Assembly (NCBI GenBank): GCA_035628505.1
Contig: DASPJR010000207.1
Coordinates: 1 to 64,000 of the forward strand
DNA length: 64,000 nucleotides
Direction: 5' to 3'
DNA from: DASPJR01 sp035628505
GTDB taxonomy: Bacteria > Planctomycetota > SZUA-567 > H5-PLA8
A program made the translations under genes and the position numbers. Shown in pieces: positions 40,262 through 48,866 of this stretch (positions within the stretch are counted from its first letter, which is position 1; each line of letters starts with the position of its first letter). Below the pieces are notes generated by a model. That model saw only the letters and a list, made by a program, of their open reading frames with translations, searched no databases and was not told the DNA's origin.

Positions 40262-41395
40262 ATGGCTGCTGCGAAGAGTGCACCTACGTCTGCTCCTAAA
40301 TCCCGCTGGACCCGCCAGAGCCTGCCGCGTGTAGTTTTTATACTTGGCGCCGAATCCGCGCTACGCGAGGAGGCCATCGCCGAGATCAAGACGGCCGCGT
40401 TTGGCACGCCTGAGGGCGCGGGGATGAACATCATCACGCTGCACGGTCCGGCATCTCCCAACGAGGCGAGCACGCTCACACCCGCGGACATCCTGGATGA
40501 GGCCTGCACGGCGTCGATGTTTGGCGGCGACGATGAGACCAAAGTAGTTCTGGTGCGGCAGGCCGATGTGTTTCTCACAGACAAAGAATGGCGCGAAATA
40601 TTCGAGCGTAACGCAGAGAAGATTCCTGCATCCACAACGCTTGTCTTCGAAGCCGCAACGTACGGACAACTAAAAAACACACGCTTCTACAAGTCCCTGG
40701 CGCAGCAGAATGCGGTGGCGGAATGCGATTCGCTCGCCGGAAAATATGGCGACAGTAAGGAACTCGAAGTCGAAGTCGATCAGCGGGCGCGCAAGCGCGG
40801 GCTGAATCTGTCTCACGGCGCGCTGCTGAAGCTGCTCGGCCGCAGCGCCAAGAACCTCGGTGTCATCGAGGAGGAACTCGACAAGCTTGGCCTGACCTTG
40901 CAGGCACAGCCAGGCAGCCCAGCGTCGGTGAGCGAAGAACACATTGAGGAGTACTGCTCATCCTCTGCAACGTACACTGCTTTCAACTTTGCCGATGCCG
41001 TCATCGATCGTAACGCCAAACGCGCGATGGAGGTGCTTGGCGGCATCTTCGATCGCGGCATCGCGGACAGCGCGAAGCCTGGAAAAATCATCACCAACGA
41101 AAGCTCCATCACGATGCTGCTGCTGGGCGCGCTGACCTGGAAGCTCTCGCAGTTGCAGGACGCGCAGACCGGCATTGATCTGGGCAAGCCCGAGCGCGAG
41201 GCTTTCACCGCCGCCAAGGTACCGCCCGTGCCGTTTCTTCAGGACGCCTTCCGCCGCACGCTGAAGAAGCACACAACTGCTTCGCTGCGCCGCTGCATGG
41301 ATGCGCTCTTCCGCGCCAATCTGGACCTGCGCGTCAGCGGCCTGCCGCCGCAAGAAGTAATGGAACAGATGCTCTGGCGAATGGTGAAGAGCTGA
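40262..41395 (+). CDS. holA: DNA polymerase III, delta subunit
   Basis: The product is 377 residues in the AAA+-like delta fold. The N-terminal P-loop-like domain lacks Walker function. TTLVFEAATYGQLKNTRFYKSL (positions 124-145) and the helical collar region with HTTASLRRCMDALFRANLDLR fit HolA. Delta opens the beta sliding clamp during clamp loading. The first 20 residues are a basic, probably disordered extension. It is a single gene followed by a likely terminator. Confidence 0.88.
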   Translation: MAAAKSAPTSAPKSRWTRQSLPRVVFILGAESALREEAIAEIKTAAFGTPEGAGMNIITLHGPASPNEASTLTPADILDEACTASMFGGDDETKVVLVRQADVFLTDKEWREIFERNAEKIPASTTLVFEAATYGQLKNTRFYKSLAQQNAVAECDSLAGKYGDSKELEVEVDQRARKRGLNLSHGALLKLLGRSAKNLGVIEEELDKLGLTLQAQPGSPASVSEEHIEEYCSSSATYTAFNFADAVIDRNAKRAMEVLGGIFDRGIADSAKPGKIITNESSITMLLLGALTWKLSQLQDAQTGIDLGKPEREAFTAAKVPPVPFLQDAFRRTLKKHTTASLRRCMDALFRANLDLRVSGLPPQEVMEQMLWRMVKS

Positions 41396-41396
41396 A

Positions 41397-41435
41397 GGCG
41401 CGAGAAGCTTCCCTCGCTTGCGCCGCCTCGTTTTT
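41397..41435 (+). terminator. Likely terminator after holA
   Basis: GGCGCGAG (41397-41404) and CTTGCGCC (41417-41424) pair over seven of eight bases. TTTTT follows at 41431. Confidence 0.5.
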
Positions 41436-41603
41436 AATGTCCTCTTAACCCTACTAAGACAACTGTGAGGAGGGTTCTGCGACTCAGATTTAGAGATTCT
41501 GGAAATATGTAAGTAGCTGACGGGATTGGAGTTATAAAATTATGAGCGAGACTTGTTCGGAGATGCTTTTACCCCTGCACGGCTTCAACCTCACGAACCG
41601 CCG

Positions 41604-41629
41604 TTATGCGTTATGCATCATGCATTACG
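41604..41629. repeat. ATGCGTTATGCATCATGCATTA repeat
   Basis: GCATCAT/GCATTA units like those at 18361 and 48197. It lies 23 bases before the first CrtI-like gene. Confidence 0.75.
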
Positions 41630-41651
41630 ATGTTAGAATCCCCGCCCACAA

Positions 41652-43052
41652 ATGAGCACACACTACGATTGCATCATCATCGGCGCAGGCATGAGCGGGC
41701 TGGCGGCGGGAATCCGCCTGGCTTATTACGAGAAGAAAGTCTGCATTCTCGAAAAGCACACCATGCCCGGTGGGCTTAACTCGTTTTACCGCCTCGACGG
41801 CCGGAACTTTGACGTCGGCCTGCATGCGATGACCAACTACGTGCCACGCGATGTCCGCAGCGCGCCGCTGAACAAGCTGCTCCGGCAACTGCGTTTGAAG
41901 TATGAAGACTTCGAACTCTGTCCGCAGCGTGTGAGCGACGTGCGCTTTCCGGGAATGAAGCTGCGCTTCAGCAACGATTTCTCGCTGTTCGAGAGCGACG
42001 TATGTGAGAAGTTTCCGAAGCAGGCGGACGCATTCCGCAAGCTGGTCGCACACATTCACGCGTTCAACGAGCTTGATTTGAACGCAAAGCCGCTCTCTGC
42101 GCGCGCGATCCTGAATGAGTTCCTCACAGATCCGCTGCTCATTGACATGATCCTGTGCCCGCTGATGTACTACGGCAGCGCGAACGTGGACGATATGGAA
42201 TTCGGCCAGTTCGTCATCATGTTCAAGAGCATCTTCTGCGAAGGCTTCGCCCGCCCGCGCGCCGGCGTACGACAGATTATTTCGACGCTTCTCAAGCAGT
42301 ACAAAGCCTGCAAGGGCGAACTGCGCATGGGCTGCGGCGTGAAGCGGCTGAATGTCGAAGATGGACGCGTGAAAAGCATTGAGCTCGACACGGGTGAGGC
42401 AATCACCGCTACGCACATTCTATCGTCTGCCGGCTACGTTGAAACCGAGCGGCTGTGCTCTGATGTTTCAGGGGCAGCATTGAGTGAAATAGAAGCGCGC
42501 GCCGGTCAGATGACGTTCGTTGAATCCATTTCCGTGCTCGACTGCCAGCCAGAAGTGCTCGGCCTTGATCAGACCATCACCTTTTACAACAACAGTGATC
42601 GCTTCCGCTACCGGCCGGCCGAAGGCTTGGTTGATGTCTCCAGTGCCGTCGTTTGCGTGCCCAACAATTTTCAATACGAGACGCCCCTTGGCGAAGGTAT
42701 TGTGCGCGTGACACACATTGCCAACTTCGCTGCGTGGAAGAATCTTTCCGCGGATGAGTACAAGGCGAAAAAGAAGGAGTGCTACGAAAGGAGCATCGCC
42801 GAGGTCGTCAAGTTCGTGCCGGATTTCCGCAAGCACGTGAAGTACATCGACACGTTCTCGCCGTTAACCATCAAGAAATTCACCTGGCACGACAATGGCG
42901 CTGTGTATGGCGCTCCCGGTAAGTCGAAGGATGGCCGGACTCGTCTTGCGAATGTGTTCTTGTGCGGGACGGATCAGGGATTTCTTGGTATTATTGGTGC
43001 CATGCTCAGCGGAATTTCCATGGCGAACTTGCACGTCCTTCAGGGGAAGTGA
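41652..43052 (+). CDS. CrtI/phytoene-desaturase-like FAD oxidoreductase (1)
   Basis: The 466-residue product has the FAD motif CIIIGAGMSGLAAG at the N-terminus and PGGLNSFYRLDG after it, with a C-terminal FAD-contact motif (VFLCGTDQGFLGIIGAML). This is the architecture of phytoene desaturases, retinol saturases and related isomerases. The substrate is not a carotenoid by context: no carotenoid gene is nearby, whereas FabG, FabZ and FabI follow. A long-chain acyl or polyene intermediate is the inference. It is the first gene of the block at 41.6-48.2 kb, and a paralogue follows directly. Confidence 0.85.
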   Translation: MSTHYDCIIIGAGMSGLAAGIRLAYYEKKVCILEKHTMPGGLNSFYRLDGRNFDVGLHAMTNYVPRDVRSAPLNKLLRQLRLKYEDFELCPQRVSDVRFPGMKLRFSNDFSLFESDVCEKFPKQADAFRKLVAHIHAFNELDLNAKPLSARAILNEFLTDPLLIDMILCPLMYYGSANVDDMEFGQFVIMFKSIFCEGFARPRAGVRQIISTLLKQYKACKGELRMGCGVKRLNVEDGRVKSIELDTGEAITATHILSSAGYVETERLCSDVSGAALSEIEARAGQMTFVESISVLDCQPEVLGLDQTITFYNNSDRFRYRPAEGLVDVSSAVVCVPNNFQYETPLGEGIVRVTHIANFAAWKNLSADEYKAKKKECYERSIAEVVKFVPDFRKHVKYIDTFSPLTIKKFTWHDNGAVYGAPGKSKDGRTRLANVFLCGTDQGFLGIIGAMLSGISMANLHVLQGK

Positions 43053-43054
43053 AA

Positions 43055-43136
43055 ATTACCACAGAGAACACAGAGAGCACAGAGGACGTCAGTGAGTTTT
43101 CTTTGTGTGCTCTGTGATCTCTGTGGTGAATAAAAG
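43055..43136. repeat. CACAGAGAACACAGAGAGCACAG inverted repeat between the two CrtI-like genes
   Basis: The left arm (43055-43088) has ACCACAGAGAACACAG units. The right arm (43100-43134) has TGTGTGCTCTGTGATCTCTGTGGT units, a near-perfect complement. Confidence 0.85.
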
Positions 43137-43149
43137 GTGTGGAGTACAG

Positions 43150-44577
43150 ATGGCGCGCGACTGGTTGCAGGGTACGAAAAACGAATACGACGTCGTGGTG
43201 ATCGGCAGCGGACTGGCGGCGCTGACGGCGGCGAACATGCTTGCCAAGAACGGGCATGCGGTGCTGCTGCTTGAACAGTATGCCAATTACGGCGGCATGG
43301 CGACCTGGTTTACGCGAAAGGGCGGGCACCTCTTCGATATTTCACTGCACGGCTTTCCGATTGGCATGATCAAATCCTGCCGCAAGTACTGGACGCAGGA
43401 CATTGCGGATTCGATCGTCCAGCTCAAGCACATCCGCTTCGACAACCCGCAATTTTCGCTTGAAACAACATTCGACGTCGTGGACTTCAAAAAAATTCTC
43501 AAGGAACGCTTCAAGGTTCCGGATGAAACCGTTGACAACTTCTTCACGACCGTTCGCGCGATGAACTTTTATGACGACCAGAGCATGACCACGCGCCAGC
43601 TCTTCGAAAAGTTCTTCCCGGGCCGCACGGACGTCACGCGCCTGCTGATGGAGCCGATCGCCTACGCAAATGGTTCGACGATGGACGATCCGGCGATTAC
43701 GTATGGCATTGTCTTCAGCAACTTCATGAGCAAGGGCGTCTACACGTTTCAAGGCGGCACAAATGAACTTCTGAAGAAGATGCGCACAGAAATGCGCAAA
43801 AACAATGTGGACCTCCGTTCGAACGCGCAAGTTGAAAAAATTCTTGTCGAAAACGGTCAGGCCGTCGGCGTGATTTCCAATGGTAAAAGTATTCGCGCCA
43901 AAGCCGTGCTGAGCAACGCAAACTTGAAGCGCACGATTCTCAACCTCATCGATCCGCAGCATCTTCGCAAAGAGTACCTCGAAGAAGCACGCGCCGTCCG
44001 GCTGAACAATTCGAGCTGCCAGGTTTACATTGGCATTCGCAAAGGCGAAACGATCGATCACGTCGGCGATCTGCTTTTTACGTCCGTGCTTCCGCGCTTC
44101 GACTCGGAGGCGCTCTGCGCCAAGGACGTGACCAGCCGCACATTTTCCGTCTACTATCCCGACATCCGACCTGGCAGCGACCGCTATGCGATCGTCTCAT
44201 CAACGAACGCGCACTACAAAGATTGGAAGGATCTCAGCGAAGAAGAGTATCAGCACGAAAAGCAGAAGCTGATCGACGAAACGGTTACGGCGCTCGAAAA
44301 ATACATCCCAAATGTGCGTTCGAAAATTGATCACCTCGAGGCGTCCACGCCCAGGACGTTTGAATACTACACGCAGCACCAGGAAGGCGCTTCATTCGGC
44401 ACCAAGTTCGAGGGCCTGAAAGTCAGCATGGCTCTGCAGAACGAAATCCGCGGCCTCTTCCACGCCGGCTCGGTCGGCATCATTATGTCGGGCTGGCTGG
44501 GCGCCGTAAATTACGGCGTCATCGTCGGAAACAATGTCGACAAGTACGTGCGTGAGCAACGTGTGGTGAAGAGCTGA
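43150..44577 (+). CDS. CrtI/phytoene-desaturase-like FAD oxidoreductase (2)
   Basis: The 475-residue product is a paralogue of the gene before it. It has [21 protein letters not shown] and [12 protein letters not shown] at the N-terminus, and [22 protein letters not shown] at the C-terminus in the FAD-contact position. A short N-terminal extension ([14 protein letters not shown]) precedes the FAD motif. It probably acts in the same pathway as its neighbour, either as a second desaturase/isomerase or as a partner subunit. ATG 43150 lies just after the repeat. Confidence 0.85.
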   Translation: MARDWLQGTKNEYDVVVIGSGLAALTAANMLAKNGHAVLLLEQYANYGGMATWFTRKGGHLFDISLHGFPIGMIKSCRKYWTQDIADSIVQLKHIRFDNPQFSLETTFDVVDFKKILKERFKVPDETVDNFFTTVRAMNFYDDQSMTTRQLFEKFFPGRTDVTRLLMEPIAYANGSTMDDPAITYGIVFSNFMSKGVYTFQGGTNELLKKMRTEMRKNNVDLRSNAQVEKILVENGQAVGVISNGKSIRAKAVLSNANLKRTILNLIDPQHLRKEYLEEARAVRLNNSSCQVYIGIRKGETIDHVGDLLFTSVLPRFDSEALCAKDVTSRTFSVYYPDIRPGSDRYAIVSSTNAHYKDWKDLSEEEYQHEKQKLIDETVTALEKYIPNVRSKIDHLEASTPRTFEYYTQHQEGASFGTKFEGLKVSMALQNEIRGLFHAGSVGIIMSGWLGAVNYGVIVGNNVDKYVREQRVVKS

Positions 44578-44646
44578 AAGGCAAGCTCGCGCAAACAGGC
44601 AGAGGCGCAGAGTTGTAACTGAGGTATTCCTCTAACCTTAGTCCTG

Positions 44647-44655
44647 TGATATAGT
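44647..44655 (+). promoter_or_regulatory. Extended -10 promoter-like element TGATATAGT
   Basis: TG-n-TATAGT lies 17 bases before the Uma2 start and is followed by TTTGTAGCGGA. It matches the element at 28538 of the other Uma2 gene. Confidence 0.45.
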
Positions 44656-44671
44656 TTGTAGCGGAGGCACT

Positions 44672-45256
44672 ATGTCGATTGCACAACACCGTCGAGAAAC
44701 ACCGCCGACCGACCGCCTGATCACCGCGGAAGAATTCGCCGACCATCCTGAATGGGGCCCCTGCGAACTTATTCGCGGAAAGGTGGTGCCATTGACTAAT
44801 CCGAAACCCGTCCATGGCTTTTTGATGTATGAAATTTCTTATCGACTCGGTGAGTTTGTGCGACCCCGAAAAACCGGACAAATTTTTTCCGGCGATGCCG
44901 GCATCTTTATCGAACGCGGCCCCGACACCGTCCGCGGTCCCGACGTCGGTTACATCAGCCGCGAGCGGCTTACGCAACAGGGCAGCCTTCAGAAGTATTT
45001 CAACGTTGCGCCGGAACTCTGTGTCGAAATCGTTTCTCCAACAGACCGCTGGTCGGAGATCACTGAGAAGGTCGACATGTTCCTGGCCGTTGGCGTCACG
45101 CTGGTTTGGGTCATCGATCCGAAGCTTCGTCAGGCTCATGTTTATCGAAAAGGCCGCGAGGTTCTTTTGGTTAAGGAAGCTGAGGCGCTGGACGGCGAGG
45201 ATGTTCTGCCTGGCTTCAAACTCCCGCTTCAGGAAGTATTCGCCGTCGCGGAATGA
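44672..45256 (+). CDS. Uma2 family putative restriction-endonuclease-fold protein
   Basis: The 194-residue product has GPDVGYIS, then ELCVEIVSPTDRWSEI with the E-x-V-S-P motif typical of Uma2, and the FLAVGVTLVWVIDP strand. GGAGG lies close before the ATG. It interrupts the fatty-acid-type gene block and carries its own promoter-like sequence, shared with the Uma2 gene at 28572, so it may have been inserted as a unit. Nuclease activity is inferred from the fold family only. Confidence 0.88.
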   Translation: MSIAQHRRETPPTDRLITAEEFADHPEWGPCELIRGKVVPLTNPKPVHGFLMYEISYRLGEFVRPRKTGQIFSGDAGIFIERGPDTVRGPDVGYISRERLTQQGSLQKYFNVAPELCVEIVSPTDRWSEITEKVDMFLAVGVTLVWVIDPKLRQAHVYRKGREVLLVKEAEALDGEDVLPGFKLPLQEVFAVAE

Positions 45257-45274
45257 TCGTTGTATTATTCCCGC

Positions 45275-46024
45275 ATGCTTAAATTCGATTTCAGCAATCA
45301 GACAGCTCTCGTCACCGGCGGCACGCGCGGGATTGGGCGAGCGATCAGCGAAGCGTTTTTAAATGCCGGCGCGCGTGTGATCGCGACGTATGTCAGCAAC
45401 GAAGAAGCGGCAAACGCGTTCAAGTCCGCCAATGCCGCGCATGCCGAACGCATCGATCTGCGCAAATGCGACGTTTCGGATTACGAACAGGTTGAGGCGC
45501 TCTTTAAGGCGCTGGACGGCGCCTACAAAGATGGCATCGACATCCTCGTTAACAATTCGGGCATCCGCAAAGACGCCGTGCTCGCAATGATGAAGCCGCA
45601 GGACTGGCACCAGGTAGTGAACACGAACCTGAGCGGTACGTTCAACATGAGCAAATTCGGCGTGCTGGCGATGATGCGCAAGCGCTACGGCCGCATCATC
45701 AACATCACATCGCCCTGCGGTGAATTCGGCTTTGCGGGACAGGCCAATTACGCGGCATCAAAAGCGGGACAGGTGGGACTCACGCGGAGCCTCAGTAAAG
45801 AAGTGGCTTCACGGGGGATTACCGTCAACTGTGTGTCGCCCGGCTTTATCGGCACCGAGCTCATTAAAGACCTGCCTGAAAACCTGCGCAAGGACTACCA
45901 GAACCAGGTGCCGCTCAAGCGGTTTGGCAATCCGGAAGAAGTCGCGCACTGCGTTTTATTTCTCTCTACGAAAGAAGCAGGGTATATTACAGGCACGACT
46001 CTGGAAGTAACGGGCGGTCTTTGA
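45275..46024 (+). CDS. fabG: 3-oxoacyl-ACP reductase (FabG-type SDR)
   Basis: The 249-residue short-chain dehydrogenase has TGGTRGIGRAI for NADP and NNSGIRKD. The catalytic residues are Ser146 (NITSPCGE), Tyr159 and Lys163 (QANYAASKAG), and GYITGTTLEVTGGL closes the protein. The length is normal for FabG. ATG 45275 lies close after the Uma2 stop. In this block it would reduce the 3-oxoacyl group before FabZ and FabI act. A paralogue for another substrate is possible. Confidence 0.9.
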   Translation: MLKFDFSNQTALVTGGTRGIGRAISEAFLNAGARVIATYVSNEEAANAFKSANAAHAERIDLRKCDVSDYEQVEALFKALDGAYKDGIDILVNNSGIRKDAVLAMMKPQDWHQVVNTNLSGTFNMSKFGVLAMMRKRYGRIINITSPCGEFGFAGQANYAASKAGQVGLTRSLSKEVASRGITVNCVSPGFIGTELIKDLPENLRKDYQNQVPLKRFGNPEEVAHCVLFLSTKEAGYITGTTLEVTGGL

Positions 46025-46051
46025 CCTGTTTTTCTGAAGAGGGGCGCCTTT

Positions 46052-46429
46052 ATGCGATCCCGCTTTGCTCAGTATCTTCAGCTGCGGCTGTCCACGGTCA
46101 TTATTCTCGTGCTACTGGCGGGAGTAATGATGGGCCTGAATTTACGGCCTATGTACATTCATCATTTCAGTTTCATCAGCAAGAATAACGAACACATTAC
46201 ATTTGCTGCCGCCATTCCCTCGCATGGCTGGCCCTTTCCAGTTCTTTTTGAACGTGATTACGTAGAAACCGAGCTGGGGCCTCTCTCGTTTTTGTATTAT
46301 CCGGGTGAGATTCACAGAACCTGTGTTGCCGTGAACTTTTTTATTTGCTGCACACTCTTAATTCTGGCGGCTTTTCTGATAGAACACTACAGCAAGCGCC
46401 GAGCCCGCTTGAGTGCAGGAGACGTTTAG
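46052..46429 (+). CDS. Hypothetical protein with two membrane segments
   Basis: The product is 125 residues. One membrane helix lies near the N-terminus (STVIILVLLAGVMMGLNL) and one near the C-terminus (VNFFICCTLLILAAFLI). The loop between them, of about 60 residues, probably faces the outside of the membrane. GAGGGG lies about eight bases before the ATG. It is between fabG and an unknown soluble gene in the same direction. I recognise no family. Confidence 0.7.
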   Translation: MRSRFAQYLQLRLSTVIILVLLAGVMMGLNLRPMYIHHFSFISKNNEHITFAAAIPSHGWPFPVLFERDYVETELGPLSFLYYPGEIHRTCVAVNFFICCTLLILAAFLIEHYSKRRARLSAGDV

Positions 46430-46431
46430 CC

Positions 46432-46833
46432 GTGCCGCTCTGCAAACTTGAACGCAGCAGCCATTTTCATAAGGCGTTTGCGCCCGGTTGGTATCAGTCG
46501 ATGCCGAGCCGCGAAAAGGCCTTTTTCCGCGTCCTGGATTGCTGGGCCACCTGGTTTGTTTCGCGCGACGGCAGTTCGGTTGTCCTCCCCGCGTTCTGCA
46601 TCACCCTTAAAGAACATCTGCAGAAGGTCGATGCCGAATACCGCACGGGCCTTCATCTGTCTCTGTGCAACCTGCTCGACGAGATGATCGAGGACGCCGA
46701 TTTCGTCCGGCTTGACAGCAAGGACCGTTTCAACCGCATGATGTTCGAGTACTTTCTGGTTGTCGAATCCGCTTTGCCGCTGGAAGCGCACTGGACGTTA
46801 AACGCGCTCCGGCAGACGGTGGGCTGGAAGTGA
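46432..46833 (+). CDS. Hypothetical protein in the fatty-acid-type block
   Basis: The product is 133 residues, soluble and largely helical, with three Cys and many aromatic residues (CWATWFVS, RMMFEYFLVVES). GTG 46432 lies two bases after the preceding stop, and AGGAG is present 11 bases upstream. No family is recognised. Its position between FabG and FabZ genes, in a tight row, suggests an accessory role in the same pathway. Confidence 0.65.
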   Translation: MPLCKLERSSHFHKAFAPGWYQSMPSREKAFFRVLDCWATWFVSRDGSSVVLPAFCITLKEHLQKVDAEYRTGLHLSLCNLLDEMIEDADFVRLDSKDRFNRMMFEYFLVVESALPLEAHWTLNALRQTVGWK

Positions 46834-46869
46834 ATTGCCAAGCTGGCCTCTGAACGCCACAATCCATTC

Positions 46870-47304
46870 ATGATCAACATACATGAAGCCATTCCACACC
46901 GGCCGCCGTTCCTGCTCGTGGACGAAGTCATTGGGATCGACGAATCGACTATCCGCACCCGCAAGAAAGTCGACCCGCAGGATCCTGTCTTTCAGGGACA
47001 CTTTCCGGGAAATCCGGTTCTGCCTGGCGTGCTGATCTGTGAAGCCATCGTCCAAAGCGGCGCCATTCTGATCTCGCGTCTTCCCGGCGGCGGCACAAAA
47101 GGTCTGGTGCCGGTGCTCACGCGGCTTAGCAACGCAAAATTCAAGCAGATGGTGCGCCCCGGCGATGTGCTTGAAATGGAAGCGAAGCTGACAGAAAAAA
47201 TGGCCGGCGCCTTCTTCATGGAAGGCTCGGCGCGCGTGAATGGCAAGCTCGCGGTCAGCGTCGAGTTCGCCTGTACGGCGGTGCCCGCGATACCAAACGG
47301 ATAA
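46870..47304 (+). CDS. fabZ: 3-hydroxyacyl-ACP dehydratase (FabZ-like)
   Basis: The 144-residue hotdog-fold product has IPHRPPFLLVDEV and the active-site motif GHFPGNPVLPGVLICEA, with His44 and Glu58 as the catalytic pair. It dehydrates 3-hydroxyacyl-ACP to trans-2-enoyl-ACP. The length matches FabZ. It follows an unknown gene by 36 bases and precedes a FabI-like gene across a stuttering repeat. Local duplication of fatty-acid genes suggests a dedicated pathway. Confidence 0.92.
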   Translation: MINIHEAIPHRPPFLLVDEVIGIDESTIRTRKKVDPQDPVFQGHFPGNPVLPGVLICEAIVQSGAILISRLPGGGTKGLVPVLTRLSNAKFKQMVRPGDVLEMEAKLTEKMAGAFFMEGSARVNGKLAVSVEFACTAVPAIPNG

Positions 47305-47387
47305 ACACAAAGACACGACGACTCAAAGACACTAAGCTTGGAGATTCTTTGTGTCTTCGTGCCTTTGTGTCTTTGAACGAAAAAAGG
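47304..47387. repeat. CACAAAGACACGACGACTC inverted repeat
   Basis: The left arm (47304-47330, CACAAAGACACGACGACTCAAAG) pairs with the right arm (47350-47385, TTTGTGTCTTCGTGCCTTTGTGTC). It fills the fabZ-fabI gap and is of the same family as 32117, 52966 and 60897. Confidence 0.85.
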
Positions 47388-47394
47388 GTGTGAC

Positions 47395-48198
47395 ATGGGA
47401 TTTCTCGGCTTTGAAGGCAAGACATTTGTCGTTTTCGGTGTCGCGAACAAGAAGAGCGTTGCCTGGCATATCGCTGAAACGGTGGCGCAGGAGGGCGGCA
47501 AGGTCCTGTTCGTCGTGCGCTCGGAAGTGCGGCGTGAGACTGTCCTGAAGGCGCTGCCGAACGCGGACGTGTTTCTCTGCGACGTTGAAAACGACGAGCA
47601 GATCGAGCGCGTCGCGAAGGAGATTTCAGCGAAGCATCCGCTCATTCACGGCATCGTTCATTCCATCGCCTTCGCCAATTATTCCGAGGGCTTCAAGCCG
47701 TTTCATGAAACAAAACGCGCCGACTTTCTGCAGGCGGTGAGCGTCTCCTGCTATTCGCTGATGGCGATCGCCAACGCCTTCAGGCCCGTTCTGGACAAGA
47801 ATGCTTCTGTGGTCACCATTTCGATTTCAACCACGCGCATGGCGGCTGAGAACTACGGATACATGGGGCCGGTAAAGGCTGCGCTCGATTCGTCGCTGGC
47901 GTTTCTGGCAAAATCGTTCAGCTCGTTTTCGAATGTTCGCTTCAACGCGATCTGTCCCGGCCTGCTGAAAACGTCGGCGTCCGCTGGAATTCCGGGTTAC
48001 ATCGACAGCTATCTGATCGCCGAACAGTTCACGCTGCGAAAAAAAGCGCTCAGCACGCAGGAGGCTGCCAATGCCGCAGCCTTCCTGCTCAGTGAACGCT
48101 CAAGCGGCATCAACGCCCAGGGGATCGTTCTCGATGCGGGCATGTCCGTGAATTACTTCGACAAAGACGTGATGAAGCGCGCGCTAAGAACGAACTGA
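47395..48198 (+). CDS. fabI: Enoyl-ACP reductase (FabI-like)
   Basis: The 267-residue product has [22 protein letters not shown] for NADH and the Tyr-x6-Lys pair Tyr154/Lys161 ([12 protein letters not shown]). The C-terminal [18 protein letters not shown] matches FabI. At the position of the second conserved Tyr of E. coli FabI (Tyr146) there is Ile144 (TISISTTRM), so it is a divergent member. It would reduce enoyl-ACP as the last step of elongation. It ends the block and is followed by an ATGCAT-type hairpin. Confidence 0.88.
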   Translation: MGFLGFEGKTFVVFGVANKKSVAWHIAETVAQEGGKVLFVVRSEVRRETVLKALPNADVFLCDVENDEQIERVAKEISAKHPLIHGIVHSIAFANYSEGFKPFHETKRADFLQAVSVSCYSLMAIANAFRPVLDKNASVVTISISTTRMAAENYGYMGPVKAALDSSLAFLAKSFSSFSNVRFNAICPGLLKTSASAGIPGYIDSYLIAEQFTLRKKALSTQEAANAAAFLLSERSSGINAQGIVLDAGMSVNYFDKDVMKRALRTN

Positions 48199-48280
48199 TG
48201 CATGATGCATAATGCATGAACGGTCCGAAGAACATTGCTCCTCAGTCCGTTTAAGCATCATGCATTATGCATTAATTTTT
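48197..48280. repeat. ATGCATGATGCATAATGCAT large inverted repeat
   Basis: The left arm (48197-48222) and right arm (48247-48276) are complementary through GCATCAT/GCATTAT units and an inner ACGG/CCGT pair. TTTTT follows, so it may also terminate. It is the third copy of this family (18361, 41604). Confidence 0.8.
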
Positions 48281-48719
48281 ACTTCGCCATCGACTCAGCC
48301 ATCTTCTTCACGCGCCCCTGGATTATGGCGAAACGCTTGCGACCTTCTTCGCACTGTGTTGCTATCCATTCTGCATTCTTGAAGGCGAGCGGATTTATCT
48401 CTTTGCGGAGTTGCTCCAGGAACGGCAGCACCTTCGCGTACAGGAAAAGTCCCTCGCCGTTGTTTTCGATCAGGTAATCGGCGTTCACGATGCCGCGCGC
48501 GGCCATGCCGTAAACCATTTCCCAGTAGCTGGAGGTCTGGCGGTAAGCCTGATTCAGTGGGTGGTCCCATTTAGTGACAGCGACAAGTTCCTCGTAGCTT
48601 TTGGGCCAGAACTTTGTTGTGATCGCATCACGCGACTGGCGCATCACCGGCTCGCGGCGGAGGTCATACACTTTCCAGACCAGCTCGGCATCGTGATGGT
48701 CGGGCGTTTCTTTCGACAT
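48279..48719 (-). CDS. Hypothetical protein
   Basis: This is a 146-residue soluble, helical protein with several Trp residues (KFWPKSYEELVAV, SSYWEMVYGMAARG). A strong AAAGGAG is nine bases before ATG 48719. I do not recognise the domain. It stands alone between the FabI repeat and a divergent LysM lipoprotein gene. Confidence 0.65.
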   Translation of the reverse strand: MSKETPDHHDAELVWKVYDLRREPVMRQSRDAITTKFWPKSYEELVAVTKWDHPLNQAYRQTSSYWEMVYGMAARGIVNADYLIENNGEGLFLYAKVLPFLEQLRKEINPLAFKNAEWIATQCEEGRKRFAIIQGRVKKMAESMAK

Positions 48720-48866
48720 ACGGTTCTCTCCTTTAATGTGGCGCATTTGCCTGCATACGCGCGGTTCTATGAAGGAATGCGCTTAAGTCAATCGCCGCGC
48801 GCGCCGAAACAACTTCTACAGTGCCGCGCCAACAATGCGGCGATAACGATCCGGGGGGATCTCACG

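Noticed and set aside
47304..47387. Stuttering hairpins considered as terminators
   Set aside because: Arms are long and imperfect with no T-run after most copies, and many lie inside operons, so they are listed as repeats, not terminators.
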